Shown piece after piece: positions 23,786 through 32,266 of a stretch of DNA of 47,101 nucleotides. Location of the stretch: NCBI GenBank assembly GCA_014649575.1, contig BMTH01000025.1, positions 1 through 47,101 of the forward strand. Direction: 5' to 3'. Positions within the stretch are counted from its first letter, which is position 1. The number at the start of each line of letters is the position of its first letter. The DNA comes from Streptomyces griseoincarnatus. Its GTDB lineage: Bacteria; Actinomycetota; Actinomycetes; Streptomycetales; Streptomycetaceae. Both the position numbers and the translations under genes were made by a program. The notes beneath the pieces are model-generated. The model was given only the letters and a program-made list of their open reading frames with translations. It did no database searches and was not told the DNA's origin.

Positions 23786-24226
23786 TCAGGGGGCCGGGCG
23801 GAGGGTGGGGAGGAGGGCGTCGACGAGGCCGGCGTCCATCGGCGAGGTGAGGTGACGGCGGGCCACGTCCGGGGGGAGCCAGAGGAGGCGGTCGACCTCG
23901 TCGTTCGGGGTGAACGTGCCGGAGACCGCCTCGGCCGCCCAGTAGCGGACCCGCTTGGGGCGGCCCTGCGCGAGGTAGCGGGTGCTGGGCAGCTCGGCGG
24001 CCGGCACGGCGGTGTACCCGGTCTCCTCGGCGACCTCGCGCAGGGCGCCCGCGAGCGGGTCCTCGCCGCGCTTCAGCTTGCCCTTCGGCCAGGACCAGTC
24101 GTCGTACTTGGGCCGGTGGACCAGGCACAGCTCCAGCTCGCCGGTGACGGGCGAGCGGCGCCACAGGACGCAGCCGGCCGCCTCGACGGTGAGGGCGCCG
24201 TTCCTGCCGGGTCGGGTGGTGCGCAC
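23786..24226 (-). CDS. NUDIX hydrolase (MutT-type)
   Basis: A 146-residue hydrolase from GTG 24226, with GGGAGG 5 nt upstream. The NUDIX box G-x5-E-x7-REUxEExGU is intact within GKLKRGEDPLAGALREVAEE plus TGY. The N-terminal AAGCVLWRR and the WSWPKGK segment resemble mycobacterial MutT1, but no histidine-phosphatase domain follows. The likely substrate is a nucleoside or dinucleoside polyphosphate. It is the third gene of the ppk, CHAD, NUDIX set, 25 nt after the CHAD gene, suggesting a link to polyphosphate or (di)nucleotide turnover. Confidence 0.92.
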   Translation of the reverse strand: MRTTRPGRNGALTVEAAGCVLWRRSPVTGELELCLVHRPKYDDWSWPKGKLKRGEDPLAGALREVAEETGYTAVPAAELPSTRYLAQGRPKRVRYWAAEAVSGTFTPNDEVDRLLWLPPDVARRHLTSPMDAGLVDALLPTLRPAP

Positions 24227-24251
24227 CGGGACCTCCCTGTCGCAGGGCGTT

Positions 24252-25892
24252 CTACGGGGTGCCGGCGGGCGGCTGCTGCCAGGCACGCTGGAACGCGTAC
24301 CGCGCGGCCTCCACCTCATGCCGCTGACCGGCGTGGAGCACGCCCAGCGCGTACGCCGTGGCCGGCGCGATCCTCGGCGTGCGGCCCGCCTGCGCGGCGG
24401 CGGCCGCGGCCTCGGCGGCGTCCCGGTGCCGGTCCAGCGCCTCTCCCGCCGCACGCAGCCGGGGGTCGTCGCCCGCGGCGGGGTCCAGCACCTCCTGTGC
24501 GTACCGGTGCAGCCGGAGCAGGAGCCGCACCTGGTGCCAGGGGGCGTCCTGCGGGTGCGGGGAGGGGTCCGGCGACAGGCCGTGCACCAGCGCCTCGGCG
24601 TTGTACGGACTGCCCGCGGTGAGCAACGGCAATGCGGCGACGGCGTCCTCGAGCCGCTCCCGCGCGGCGTCCGCGAGCGGACGCAGATCGATGTGCCTGG
24701 CCTCGCCGGCCAGCGGGACCTCACTCGCCAGTACGGCCACCTGATCGGCGACGGCATGGAACCGCGCGGACCCCAGCGCCTGCAGGGCGGCGGAGTGCGC
24801 CCGGGTCCGGGCCAAGGTGAGCTGCCGCTCGAGCAGGGCGGCGGCCTTGGCGGCACCTACGGCGAGGTGGCTCCGGTCGGGGTTGGGACCGGCGGCACGG
24901 GCGCGGCTCACCGTAGGCGGGTCGACCGCCGCGGGCCCGCGTCCCGGGCCGCGGTCGGGAAGACGCGCGTCGTCCCCCGGGCGCCGGACGGCGGCGGCAC
25001 CGGGCTCGCCCTCGGGACGCCGGTCGGCCGGAGCCGGGACGGTGGCGGTCACGGTCGGGGCGCGGCGGGCCGAGGCCGGCAGGGGCCCGGTCGCGTGGAC
25101 GGTGCGGGTGGAGGGCTGCGCGCCGGTCGCCGGGGCGGCAGGCCGGGGTACGTCCGGCGGGGCGCCGTCGGCGGGTGTGGGCGCGCCGGGGGTGCGCGAT
25201 GCGGGCCGGGTGGCGCCCGCGCCGGGGTCGCGGGTGGAGGACGTGCCGTCCGCGGCGCGAACCGCGGCGCGCGCGGGGCCGGCGACGTGTGCTCCGCCGG
25301 CGCGGGCGGGGGACGGGTGCTTCGGGGAGCCCTCCGCGGGTGCCGCGGACGGCCCGTCGGCGACTGCCGGTGCGTCGCCGTCGCGGGCGGTCGAACCGCG
25401 TTCGCGGGTCACGGACGCGGGCCCGCCGCCGTCGCGGACAGGGGGCGCGCCCCGCGGGCCGTTATCGGCCGAGTCCGCGCGTGCGTCTGCGGCGGCCCTC
25501 GTGGGGTTGGTGGCGCGGTCGGGGGCGGGTGTCCGCCGCGCGGGAGGCCGGGCCGAGGGTGTCGGCGGGACCGGCGGGCCCGAGAGGTGGTGGAGGGCCT
25601 CCAGGAGGCGGGCCAGGCGCGTGGTGCAGGCGTCCTCCTGGGACAGCGTGCCCGAGACCCAGGCGAGTTCCGGGCCCAGGGCCCGGGACCAGGACGGGTC
25701 CAGAGCGGGCCGGAAGGTGTAGAGGCCCGCGCTGATGCGGCGGGCCGCGCGTCTCAGGGCGCGGGCCGCCTCCGCGGAGTCCTCCGGTGTCGCCGCGCCC
25801 CGGTGGAGACGCAGCGCACGCAGGAACTCGGTCGCCCTGGCCCGCAGATGGCGGGCCAGGACGTCCGCGGGGTCAGGGTGCTGCTGTGCCAC
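24252..25892 (-). CDS. CHAD-domain protein with long disordered insert
   Basis: A 546-residue protein from GTG 25892, with GGAGG 7 nt upstream; a TTG at 25913 is possible. CHAD proteins are helical and bind polyphosphate through conserved His and basic residues. The N-terminal half domain (about 5-115) has LARHLRARATEFLRALRLHR and RALRRAARRISAGLYTFR. The C-terminal half (about 320-545) has LLLRLHRYAQEVLD and ATAYALGVLHAGQ. Between them lie about 200 residues rich in Pro, Ala, Thr, Gly and Arg with no secondary-structure signal. The start overlaps the ppk stop by 20 nt, so coupling is expected. Confidence 0.85.
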   Translation of the reverse strand: MAQQHPDPADVLARHLRARATEFLRALRLHRGAATPEDSAEAARALRRAARRISAGLYTFRPALDPSWSRALGPELAWVSGTLSQEDACTTRLARLLEALHHLSGPPVPPTPSARPPARRTPAPDRATNPTRAAADARADSADNGPRGAPPVRDGGGPASVTRERGSTARDGDAPAVADGPSAAPAEGSPKHPSPARAGGAHVAGPARAAVRAADGTSSTRDPGAGATRPASRTPGAPTPADGAPPDVPRPAAPATGAQPSTRTVHATGPLPASARRAPTVTATVPAPADRRPEGEPGAAAVRRPGDDARLPDRGPGRGPAAVDPPTVSRARAAGPNPDRSHLAVGAAKAAALLERQLTLARTRAHSAALQALGSARFHAVADQVAVLASEVPLAGEARHIDLRPLADAARERLEDAVAALPLLTAGSPYNAEALVHGLSPDPSPHPQDAPWHQVRLLLRLHRYAQEVLDPAAGDDPRLRAAGEALDRHRDAAEAAAAAAQAGRTPRIAPATAYALGVLHAGQRHEVEAARYAFQRAWQQPPAGTP

Positions 25893-28107
25893 GCCGGCGC
25901 CTCCGGGCGTCAATGAGCATCTCCTGGATGTTGCGCAGGGGCTGGCCGTCCGGGTCCGTGGAGTGCCGGGTCCACTCGCCGTCCGGACCGAGGTGCCAGG
26001 ACGCCGTGGTGTCGGACATCCCCGTCTCCAGCAGCCGGTTGAGGGCGGCCCGGTGCGCCGGGTCGGTGACCCGCACCAGCGCCTCGATCCGCCGGTCGAG
26101 GTTGCGGTGCATCATGTCGGCGCTGCCGATCCACACCTCGGGCTCGCCGCCGTTGCCGAAGGCGAACACCCGCGAGTGTTCGAGGAAGCGGCCGAGGATG
26201 GACCGCACCCGCACGTTCTCCGAGAGCCCCGGCACGCCGGGCCGGATCGCGCAGATGCCGCGCACCCAGATGTCGACGGGCACGCCCGCCTGTGACGCCC
26301 GGTAGCAGGCGTCGATGACGGCCTCGTCGACCATCGAGTTGACCTTGATGCGCACGTACGCGGGCCGTCCGGCGCGGTGGTGCTGCGCCTCCTTGTCGAT
26401 GCGTGAGATCAGCCCGTCACGCAGGGACTTGGGGGCGACCAGCAGCCGCCGGTAGGTCTCGCGCCGGGAGTAGCCGGAGAGGCGGTTGAACAGGTCGGAG
26501 AGGTCCGCGCCGACCTGCGGGTCCGCGGTGAGCAGCCCGAGGTCCTCGTACAGCCGGGCGGTCTTCGGGTGGTAGTTGCCGGTGCCGACGTGGCTGTACC
26601 GCCGGAGGGTCTCGCCCTCCTGACGGACCACCAGCGACAGCTTGCAGTGGGTCTTCAGGCCGACCAGGCCGTAGACGACGTGGCAGCCGGCCTCCTCCAG
26701 CTTGCGCGCCCACTTGATGTTGGCGTGCTCGTCGAAGCGGGCCTTGATCTCGACCAGGACGAGGACCTGCTTGCCGGACTCGGCGGCGTCGATGAGCGCG
26801 TCGACTATCGGGGAGTCGCCGGAGGTCCGGTACAGCGTCTGCTTGATGGCCAGCACGTCCGGGTCGGCCGCCGCCTGCTCCAGGAAGGCCTGGACGGAGG
26901 TCGAGAAGGAGTCGTACGGGTGGTGCAGCAGCACGTCCCGGCTGCGCAGCGCGGCGAAGATGTCCGGCGCGGACGCCGACTCCACCTCCGCCAGGTCGCG
27001 GTGGGTGCCGGCGACGAACTTCGGGTACTTCAGCTCGGGCCGGTCCAGGCTGTGGATGCGGAACAGGCCGGTCAGGTCGAGCGGGCCGGGCAGCGGGTAC
27101 ACCTCGGCCTCGGAGATCTTCAGCTCGCGCACGAGGAGGTCCAGCACCTCGCGGTCGACGGACTCCTCCACCTCCAGCCGCACCGGCGGCCCGAAGCGGC
27201 GCCGCATCAGCTCCTTCTCCAGGGCCTGGAGAAGGTTCTCGGCGTCGTCCTCCTCCACCTCCAGGTCCTCGTTGCGGGTGAGCCGGAAGGCGTGGTGCTC
27301 CAGCACCTCCATGCCCGGGAACAGCTCCTCCAGATGCGCGGCGATGACGTCCTCGACGGGGACGTAACGGCCGGGGGAGGACTCCAGGAAGCGCGACAGC
27401 AGCGGCGGCACCTTCACCCGGGCGAAGTGCTTGTGCCCGGTCACCGGGTTGCGCACCACCACGGCCAGGTTGAGCGAAAGACCCGAGATGTACGGGAAGG
27501 GGTGCGCCGGGTCCACCGCGAGCGGGGTCAGCACGGGGAAGATCTGGTGCCGGAACAGGGTGAAGAGGCGGGCCTGCTCCTTCTCCGTGAGCTCGTTCCA
27601 GCGGACCAGGTGGATGCCCTCCTCCGCGAGGGCGGGGGCGACGTCCTCGTGGTAGCAGGCGGCGTGCCGCGCCATGAGCTCCCGGGAGCGGGCCCAGATC
27701 ATCTCCAGCACCTCGCGCGGCTGGAGGCCGGAGGCGGAGCGGGTGGCCACGCCGGTGGCTATGCGCCGCTTGAGTCCCGCGACCCGGACCATGAAGAACT
27801 CGTCCAGGTTGCTGGCGAAGATCGCGAGGAAGTTCGCCCGCTCCAGCAGTGGCGTCTCGGGATCCTCGGCCAGTTCGAGCACCCGCTCGTTGAACGCCAG
27901 CCAACTGCGCTCGCGGTCGAGGAAACGGCCCTGCGGCAGCGGGGCGGCGCCTTCGATGTGCGCCTCCTCGTAGCCGTCCAGGTCGGCGTCGATGTCGGGT
28001 TCCAGATCGGACACCGTCCCGGCCACGGTGTGCGGCCGGTGCGCGGCGATGGAGCCCACGGAGGGCTGCGAGTGCTGGACCTGTGCCTGGGTGTTGGGCT
28101 GGCTCAT
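25873..28107 (-). CDS. ppk: Polyphosphate kinase 1
   Basis: A 744-residue enzyme that reversibly transfers the ATP gamma-phosphate to polyphosphate. The start is ATG 28107 (MSQPNTQAQ); longer readings have unrelated low-complexity sequence. An acidic/neutral N-terminal extension of about 70 residues precedes the core, which opens at RFLDRERSWLAFNERVLE. Catalytic His residues sit in LKTHCKLSLVV and YSHVGTGNYHPKTARLYE. NLDEFFMVRVAGLK is also diagnostic. It heads the ppk, CHAD, NUDIX operon. A candidate PHO-like word is present upstream but does not form a convincing array. Confidence 0.96.
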   Translation of the reverse strand: MSQPNTQAQVQHSQPSVGSIAAHRPHTVAGTVSDLEPDIDADLDGYEEAHIEGAAPLPQGRFLDRERSWLAFNERVLELAEDPETPLLERANFLAIFASNLDEFFMVRVAGLKRRIATGVATRSASGLQPREVLEMIWARSRELMARHAACYHEDVAPALAEEGIHLVRWNELTEKEQARLFTLFRHQIFPVLTPLAVDPAHPFPYISGLSLNLAVVVRNPVTGHKHFARVKVPPLLSRFLESSPGRYVPVEDVIAAHLEELFPGMEVLEHHAFRLTRNEDLEVEEDDAENLLQALEKELMRRRFGPPVRLEVEESVDREVLDLLVRELKISEAEVYPLPGPLDLTGLFRIHSLDRPELKYPKFVAGTHRDLAEVESASAPDIFAALRSRDVLLHHPYDSFSTSVQAFLEQAAADPDVLAIKQTLYRTSGDSPIVDALIDAAESGKQVLVLVEIKARFDEHANIKWARKLEEAGCHVVYGLVGLKTHCKLSLVVRQEGETLRRYSHVGTGNYHPKTARLYEDLGLLTADPQVGADLSDLFNRLSGYSRRETYRRLLVAPKSLRDGLISRIDKEAQHHRAGRPAYVRIKVNSMVDEAVIDACYRASQAGVPVDIWVRGICAIRPGVPGLSENVRVRSILGRFLEHSRVFAFGNGGEPEVWIGSADMMHRNLDRRIEALVRVTDPAHRAALNRLLETGMSDTTASWHLGPDGEWTRHSTDPDGQPLRNIQEMLIDARRRRRGTAAP

Positions 28108-28331
28108 GACCCCATTCTTCCGCGCTGAGGGCGTCACGGGCGCGTCGGAAAGCGCGGGTGGGAGCGGTGGTGGCCCTGAGGCGCTCCCGTACCTCCCGTT
28201 CACCCGGCGGGGTGAGGGCTCTGCCGCGGCGGGATGCATTCACCGAGCGTCGCAAGGCTGTCTGAATCCGTGGTTACGGCGACATGACGTCCAGGGCAGC
28301 GGGGGGTGGCCCGCGGGGGTGCGCGACAAGA

Positions 28332-28355
28332 GGGCGTGCCCCCACGGGCACGCCC
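28332..28355 (-). terminator. Terminator of the GntR/ABC operon
   Basis: GGGCGTGCCC (28332-28341) pairs with GGGCACGCCC (28346-28355) around a CCAC loop, 20 nt past the permease stop on the minus strand. The remaining gap to ppk (28108-28331) holds no ORF with good codon use and must carry the ppk promoter. Confidence 0.8.
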
Positions 28356-28374
28356 CCTCGAGAACGCGGACGCG

Positions 28375-29379
28375 TCAGCCGCGCGCCGTCCCGGTCGTGC
28401 GGCGCAGTACCCGGAACGCCGCGTACGTCAGCAGACCGGCCACGGCGAGCAGGATGCCCGTGGCGACCAGCTGGAGCGGCCAGTAGTGGGAGGCGGGGTG
28501 CAGGTCGCGGTAGAAGGCGGTGGCGCCCATGTCGGTCAGGGTGTCGCGGCAGCTGTCCAGTCCGCCGCTGACGCACGGGGCCTCCGCCCGGCCCTTTGGG
28601 GTCAGCACCCCTTGGCCGACGAGCAGCCCCCGCCCCAGCGGCCCTTCCTCCAGGCTGCTGACCCGGGTCACGGACGGCCACAGGTACGGCACGGCCGCGT
28701 GCACGGCGGCCCACAGCACGCCCACGGTGACCGCGGCGGTGGCCAGCGCGGCCATCGCGCGGCGCAGCAGCAGTCCGGCCAGGGCGCCCGCCGCGAGACC
28801 GGCCAGCGCCAGGCCCACGGGGACGGTGCCGTTGGCGTGGAAGGTGGCCATGTCGTGCCAGAACTTGGTGGTGTCGATGCGGTCCCTGCCCACCGCCCAT
28901 GCCCAGTGGTGCAGTGCCGTCAGCAGACCGGTCACGGCGACGGTGAGCACGGCCGGGGCGACCAGCCGGGAGGCCAGCCAGCGGGCAGGGGAGACACCCT
29001 GGGTCCAGGCCAGGCGGGCCGTGCCGGACTCCGTCTCGCGGCCGACGAGCGCACCCCCGGCCCAGGCGGCCACCAGGAACGGCACGGTCAGCACGGCGAT
29101 GGTCGTCCAGTTGTAGACGTCTTTGTAGAGCAGGATCGAGCTCTGGTCGTAGGAACAGCGCGGGGTGAACCCGCAGGCGTTGTACGCCTTCCACGCCGCC
29201 GCCGACGCGTCGGTCAGCGGCCCGCCGAGCCACACCAGGGCCGCCGCGACGAGCAGGAACAGTGCGCCGCCGGAGATCAGGGCCGGGCGGTGCAGCCGGG
29301 CCAGCCAGCGCCACTGGCGGGGCGCACCGGAGGCGCGGCCGGCGGCGGGAGGGGCCGGGGTGGTGAGGGCGGCGGTCAT
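28375..29379 (-). CDS. ABC transporter permease (ABC-2 type)
   Basis: A 334-residue membrane protein from ATG 29379. A Pro/Ala-rich start precedes about six helices (near 35-55, 95-115, 145-170, 195-220, 230-250 and 300-322). A large loop between the first two helices contains the Cys pair NACGFTPRCSYD, and another loop carries APCVSGGLDSCRD; both are likely extracytoplasmic. The ATG overlaps the ATPase stop by ATGA. With the ATPase and the GntR regulator it forms a YtrA-type regulated exporter operon. The substrate is unknown. Confidence 0.88.
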   Translation of the reverse strand: MTAALTTPAPPAAGRASGAPRQWRWLARLHRPALISGGALFLLVAAALVWLGGPLTDASAAAWKAYNACGFTPRCSYDQSSILLYKDVYNWTTIAVLTVPFLVAAWAGGALVGRETESGTARLAWTQGVSPARWLASRLVAPAVLTVAVTGLLTALHHWAWAVGRDRIDTTKFWHDMATFHANGTVPVGLALAGLAAGALAGLLLRRAMAALATAAVTVGVLWAAVHAAVPYLWPSVTRVSSLEEGPLGRGLLVGQGVLTPKGRAEAPCVSGGLDSCRDTLTDMGATAFYRDLHPASHYWPLQLVATGILLAVAGLLTYAAFRVLRRTTGTARG

Positions 29380-30263
29380 GCGGCGGCCTCCAGGGTCTCG
29401 GGCGCGGGGGTCAGGGCCGGGGCCGCGGGATTGCGCAGGTAGGACAGGACGAGGTCCTCGAGGGACGGCGCGGCGGTGCGCCAGTCGTCGGGCAGCGGGC
29501 CGGACGGGCGGATCACCGCGCTGAGCTGGCGGCCGGTGGTGCGGGACTCGACGACCTCGTGCGGGGAGAGGTCCGCCGCGGCCGGGGCGGTCACCCGGGT
29601 GTGGGCGGCCAGCAGGTCGTCGATCTCGCCGGAGAGCCGGATCGTGCCGCCGCCGACCAGCAGCAGGTGGTCGCAGGAGTCCTCCAGCTCGGCGACGACG
29701 TGCGAGGACATCACGACGGTGGTGCCGTGGGCGGCGGCCTCGCCCATCAGCAGGCCCATCAGCTCGTGCCGCGCGAGCGGATCGAGGTCGGCCATCGGCT
29801 CGTCCAGGAGCAGCAGTTCGGGCCGCTTGCCCAGGGCGAGGGCGAGCGCGACCCGGGTGCGCTGGCCGCCGGAGAGGGCGCGGATCCGCCGGTCCGGGTC
29901 CAGGTCGCCGCCGGCCACGACCCGGCGCGCGGTGTCCGCGTCCCAGTGGCCGGGGTTGAGGTCGGCGCCCATGCGCAGCGTCTCGGCGACCGTGAGCTGC
30001 TGGTACAGCGGCTTGTCCTGGTCGACGAAGCCGACCCGGGGGCGGGCGGCGGCCGGGTGGGCGCCGAGCACGCGGACCGTGCCCTCGGTGGGTGCGAGCA
30101 GTCCGGCGGCGAGCGCGAGGAGCGTGGACTTGCCGGCGCCGTTGGGTCCGACGACGGCGCACACGCGTCCGGCGGGCAGCCGGAAGGAACAGTCGCGCAG
30201 CGCCCAGGAGCGGCGGCCGAAGCGCTTGCCGAGGGCGTCCGCCTCGAGGGCCGGGACGGTCAT
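29376..30263 (-). CDS. ABC transporter ATP-binding protein
   Basis: A 295-residue ATPase. Walker A is GPNGAGKST, the signature is LSGGQRTRV, Walker B is LLLLDEPMADLDP, and the switch His is in VVMSSHVVAEL. A roughly 80-residue C-terminal extension follows. It is coupled by ATGA to both the GntR regulator upstream and the permease downstream. The three genes together resemble ytrA-type operons in which the regulator responds to envelope or antibiotic stress. Confidence 0.93.
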   Translation of the reverse strand: MTVPALEADALGKRFGRRSWALRDCSFRLPAGRVCAVVGPNGAGKSTLLALAAGLLAPTEGTVRVLGAHPAAARPRVGFVDQDKPLYQQLTVAETLRMGADLNPGHWDADTARRVVAGGDLDPDRRIRALSGGQRTRVALALALGKRPELLLLDEPMADLDPLARHELMGLLMGEAAAHGTTVVMSSHVVAELEDSCDHLLLVGGGTIRLSGEIDDLLAAHTRVTAPAAADLSPHEVVESRTTGRQLSAVIRPSGPLPDDWRTAAPSLEDLVLSYLRNPAAPALTPAPETLEAAA

Positions 30264-30685
30264 GACGGGTCTCCCTGGGGGGTGTGCGCAGGCGCGCTGT
30301 GCGCGGCCTGCTCCGGGTAGTGCGTCTCGAGTACGGCGGTGAACAGCGCGGCGACGTCCTCCCGTTCCAGGCCGGCCTCCCGCGCGCGGGCGGCCCAGTC
30401 CTCCAGCTCCGCGCGCAGCGGGGAGTCGGCGGGGGCCGCGCCGAGGGTGCGGCGCACGAAGGTGCCGAGGCCACGCCGGGCCTCGACCAGGCCCTCGCGC
30501 TCCAGCTCCCGGTACGCCTTGAGCACGGTGTTCGGGTTGACGGCGGTGGCCTCCACGACCTCGCGGGCCGTGGGCAGTTTGTCACCGGGGGCCAGCAGGC
30601 CCAGGCGGATCGCCTGCTTCGTCTGCTGGACGATCTGGACATAGGTGGCCACGCCGCTGCGCCGGTCGATGCGGTAGTCGACCAC
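30260..30685 (-). CDS. GntR-family regulator, YtrA subfamily
   Basis: A 141-residue repressor from GTG 30685. The winged helix-turn-helix (about 10-77) reads YVQIVQQTKQAIRLGLLAPG and TAREVVEATAVNPNTVLKAY, with the wing GLVEARRGLGTFV. The short C-terminal helical tail of about 50 residues, rather than a ligand domain, is typical of the YtrA subgroup. It leads the operon with an ABC ATPase and permease, overlapping by ATGA. A perfect 15-bp inverted repeat sits 7 nt upstream and includes the ribosome site, indicating tight autoregulation. Confidence 0.93.
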   Translation of the reverse strand: MVDYRIDRRSGVATYVQIVQQTKQAIRLGLLAPGDKLPTAREVVEATAVNPNTVLKAYRELEREGLVEARRGLGTFVRRTLGAAPADSPLRAELEDWAARAREAGLEREDVAALFTAVLETHYPEQAAHSAPAHTPQGDPS

Positions 30686-30691
30686 TCGACA

Positions 30692-30727
30692 ACCACCCTT
30701 TCACTAATTGAGTAGTGAAAGGGTGGT
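30692..30727. promoter_or_regulatory. Perfect inverted-repeat operator of the GntR regulator
   Basis: ACCACCCTTTCACTA (30692-30706) and TAGTGAAAGGGTGGT (30713-30727) are exact complements around ATTGAG. On the minus strand the 3' arm contains AAAGGG, the likely ribosome site of the GntR gene. The core CACTA...TAGTG resembles YtrA-type operators. The divergent sigma factor starts 69 bp away. Confidence 0.9.
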
Positions 30728-30795
30728 GCAAGCGTGGTGCGAAAGTCAAGCGAGGATCCGTGAACCGATCCGTGGGGCCCGTCCGATGAGGGGAC

Positions 30796-31347
30796 GTGAG
30801 CGAGATGAGAAGCGACGGCGAGCTGCTGCGCGCCGTCACGGCCGACGGCGACCGGGGCGCCTTCGAGGAGCTGTACCGGCGGTACGCGCCGTGGCTGACC
30901 GCGCGCATGCGCACCCGGTGCGCCGACGCGGCCCTCGTCGACGACGTCGTGCAGGAGACCTTCCTCGCGGTGTGGCGCGGCACGGCCCGCTGGCGTGAGG
31001 ACGCGGCGGGCGCGGACGCCGCCGGCTGGCTGTGGCGGATCGCCTCACGCCGGCTGGTCGACGCGCTGCGCGGGGCCGGGGCACGGGGGCGGCTGCGGCA
31101 GGCGCTGGCGCGGCTGCGGCACCGGGACGAGGTGTCGGCGGAGGAGCGCGTGCTCGCGGGGGTCGAGCACGGGGACCTCGCCGGCGCCCTGGTACGGCTG
31201 GCGCCGGAACTGCGCGCGGTGCTCCAGGCGACCGTGGTCGACGGGCTGACCACCCGTGAGGCCGCGGTCCTGCTCGGCATCCCGCCGGGCACGGTCAAGA
31301 CGCGGGCCATGCGCGCCCGCAGGCAACTCCGGGAGGCGCTGGCATGA
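30796..31347 (+). CDS. ECF-family RNA polymerase sigma factor
   Basis: A 183-residue sigma factor from GTG 30796; ATG 30805 is an alternative, and GAGGGG lies 2 nt or 11 nt upstream. Region 2 includes FEELYRRYAPWLTARMRTR and DDVVQETFLAVWRG. Region 4 is TTREAAVLLGIPPGTVKTRA. It directs RNA polymerase to a small regulon, probably including its own operon. The stop overlaps the anti-sigma-like gene by ATGA. Downstream genes encode an ABC exporter, suggesting an envelope or toxic-compound response. Confidence 0.93.
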   Translation: MSEMRSDGELLRAVTADGDRGAFEELYRRYAPWLTARMRTRCADAALVDDVVQETFLAVWRGTARWREDAAGADAAGWLWRIASRRLVDALRGAGARGRLRQALARLRHRDEVSAEERVLAGVEHGDLAGALVRLAPELRAVLQATVVDGLTTREAAVLLGIPPGTVKTRAMRARRQLREALA

Positions 31348-32195
31348 CGTACGAGGACAGGCGCTGGCACGTGCCGGAGGACGACCTGCGGGCCTACGCG
31401 CGGGGCGGTCTCGAGGCGCCCGCGCTGTGGTCGGCCGACACCCACCTCACGGCGTGCGCCCACTGCCGTGCCGTCCTGGCGGACCTCGGCGACCCCGTCG
31501 CCCTGGACGCCGGCTGGGAGCGGCTGGACACCGAGCTCGACGCGCCCCGGCCCGGCCTGCTGGAGTCGCTGCTGCTGCGGCTCGGCGTCCGGGACCACAC
31601 CGCCCGGCTGCTCGCGGCCACCCCGGCGCTGCGCCGCTCCTGGCTGGGCGCGGTGACGGCGGTGCTGCTGCTCACCGTGGCCGTCACCGTCGGCCGCACC
31701 GAGAGCGGCCGGCTCACCTTCTTCCTCGCGCTCGCCCCGCTGCTGCCGCTCGCGGGTGTGGCGCTGTCGTACGGGCCGCGGATGGACCCGACGTACGAGA
31801 TGGCCGTGGTCGCGCCGATGCACGGGTTCCGGCTGCTGATGATCCGCACGGTCGCCGTGCTGGCCGCCGGGCTCGGACTGAACGGGCTGGCCACGCTCGC
31901 CCTGCCCGGGTACGGACTGCTCGCCCTGAGCTGGCTGCTGCCCGCGCTCGCCCTCACCGCCACGGCGCTCGCGCTGTCGGCCCGGCTCGGTCCCGTCCTG
32001 GCGCCCGCGCTGACCGGCGGCGGCTGGGTCGCGCTGCTGGTCACGGCGGACGCGGTCCGCTCCGGCGGACAGGAGACGCTTGCCCCGTTCACCGCGGCCG
32101 GACAGGGCGTGTCGGCGGCCGTCGCCGTGCTCGCCGCCTGCCTGCTGGTCCTGCTCCGGGACCGCTTCGACCTGAGCCGGGACCCCGCGGTCTGA
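31344..32195 (+). CDS. Membrane anti-sigma factor with ZAS-type zinc motif
   Basis: A 283-residue protein. The N-terminal cytoplasmic part has the zinc-associated anti-sigma motif H-x3-C-x2-C (His34, Cys38, Cys41 in THLTACAHC). This is followed by six hydrophobic helices (about 100-283) instead of the single helix usual for such proteins. In the ZAS family the N-terminal domain binds and inhibits the cognate sigma factor. It overlaps the sigma gene by ATGA. Fusion to a multi-helix membrane domain suggests that it senses the membrane or associates with the transporter encoded next. Confidence 0.82.
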   Translation: MTYEDRRWHVPEDDLRAYARGGLEAPALWSADTHLTACAHCRAVLADLGDPVALDAGWERLDTELDAPRPGLLESLLLRLGVRDHTARLLAATPALRRSWLGAVTAVLLLTVAVTVGRTESGRLTFFLALAPLLPLAGVALSYGPRMDPTYEMAVVAPMHGFRLLMIRTVAVLAAGLGLNGLATLALPGYGLLALSWLLPALALTATALALSARLGPVLAPALTGGGWVALLVTADAVRSGGQETLAPFTAAGQGVSAAVAVLAACLLVLLRDRFDLSRDPAV

Positions 32196-32266
32196 CCGCG
32201 CCCGGCCTCCCCCAGGCCGGGGCGCACCACCGCCCCGGCCCCCACCACCTGCCACGGGAGTTCCCC

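Noticed and set aside
28198..28248. Possible PHO boxes in front of ppk (GTTCACCCGGC at 28198, ATTCACCGAGC at 28238)
   Set aside because: The two words are 40 bp apart, out of 11-bp phase, and point away from ppk. Only an in-phase array would be convincing.
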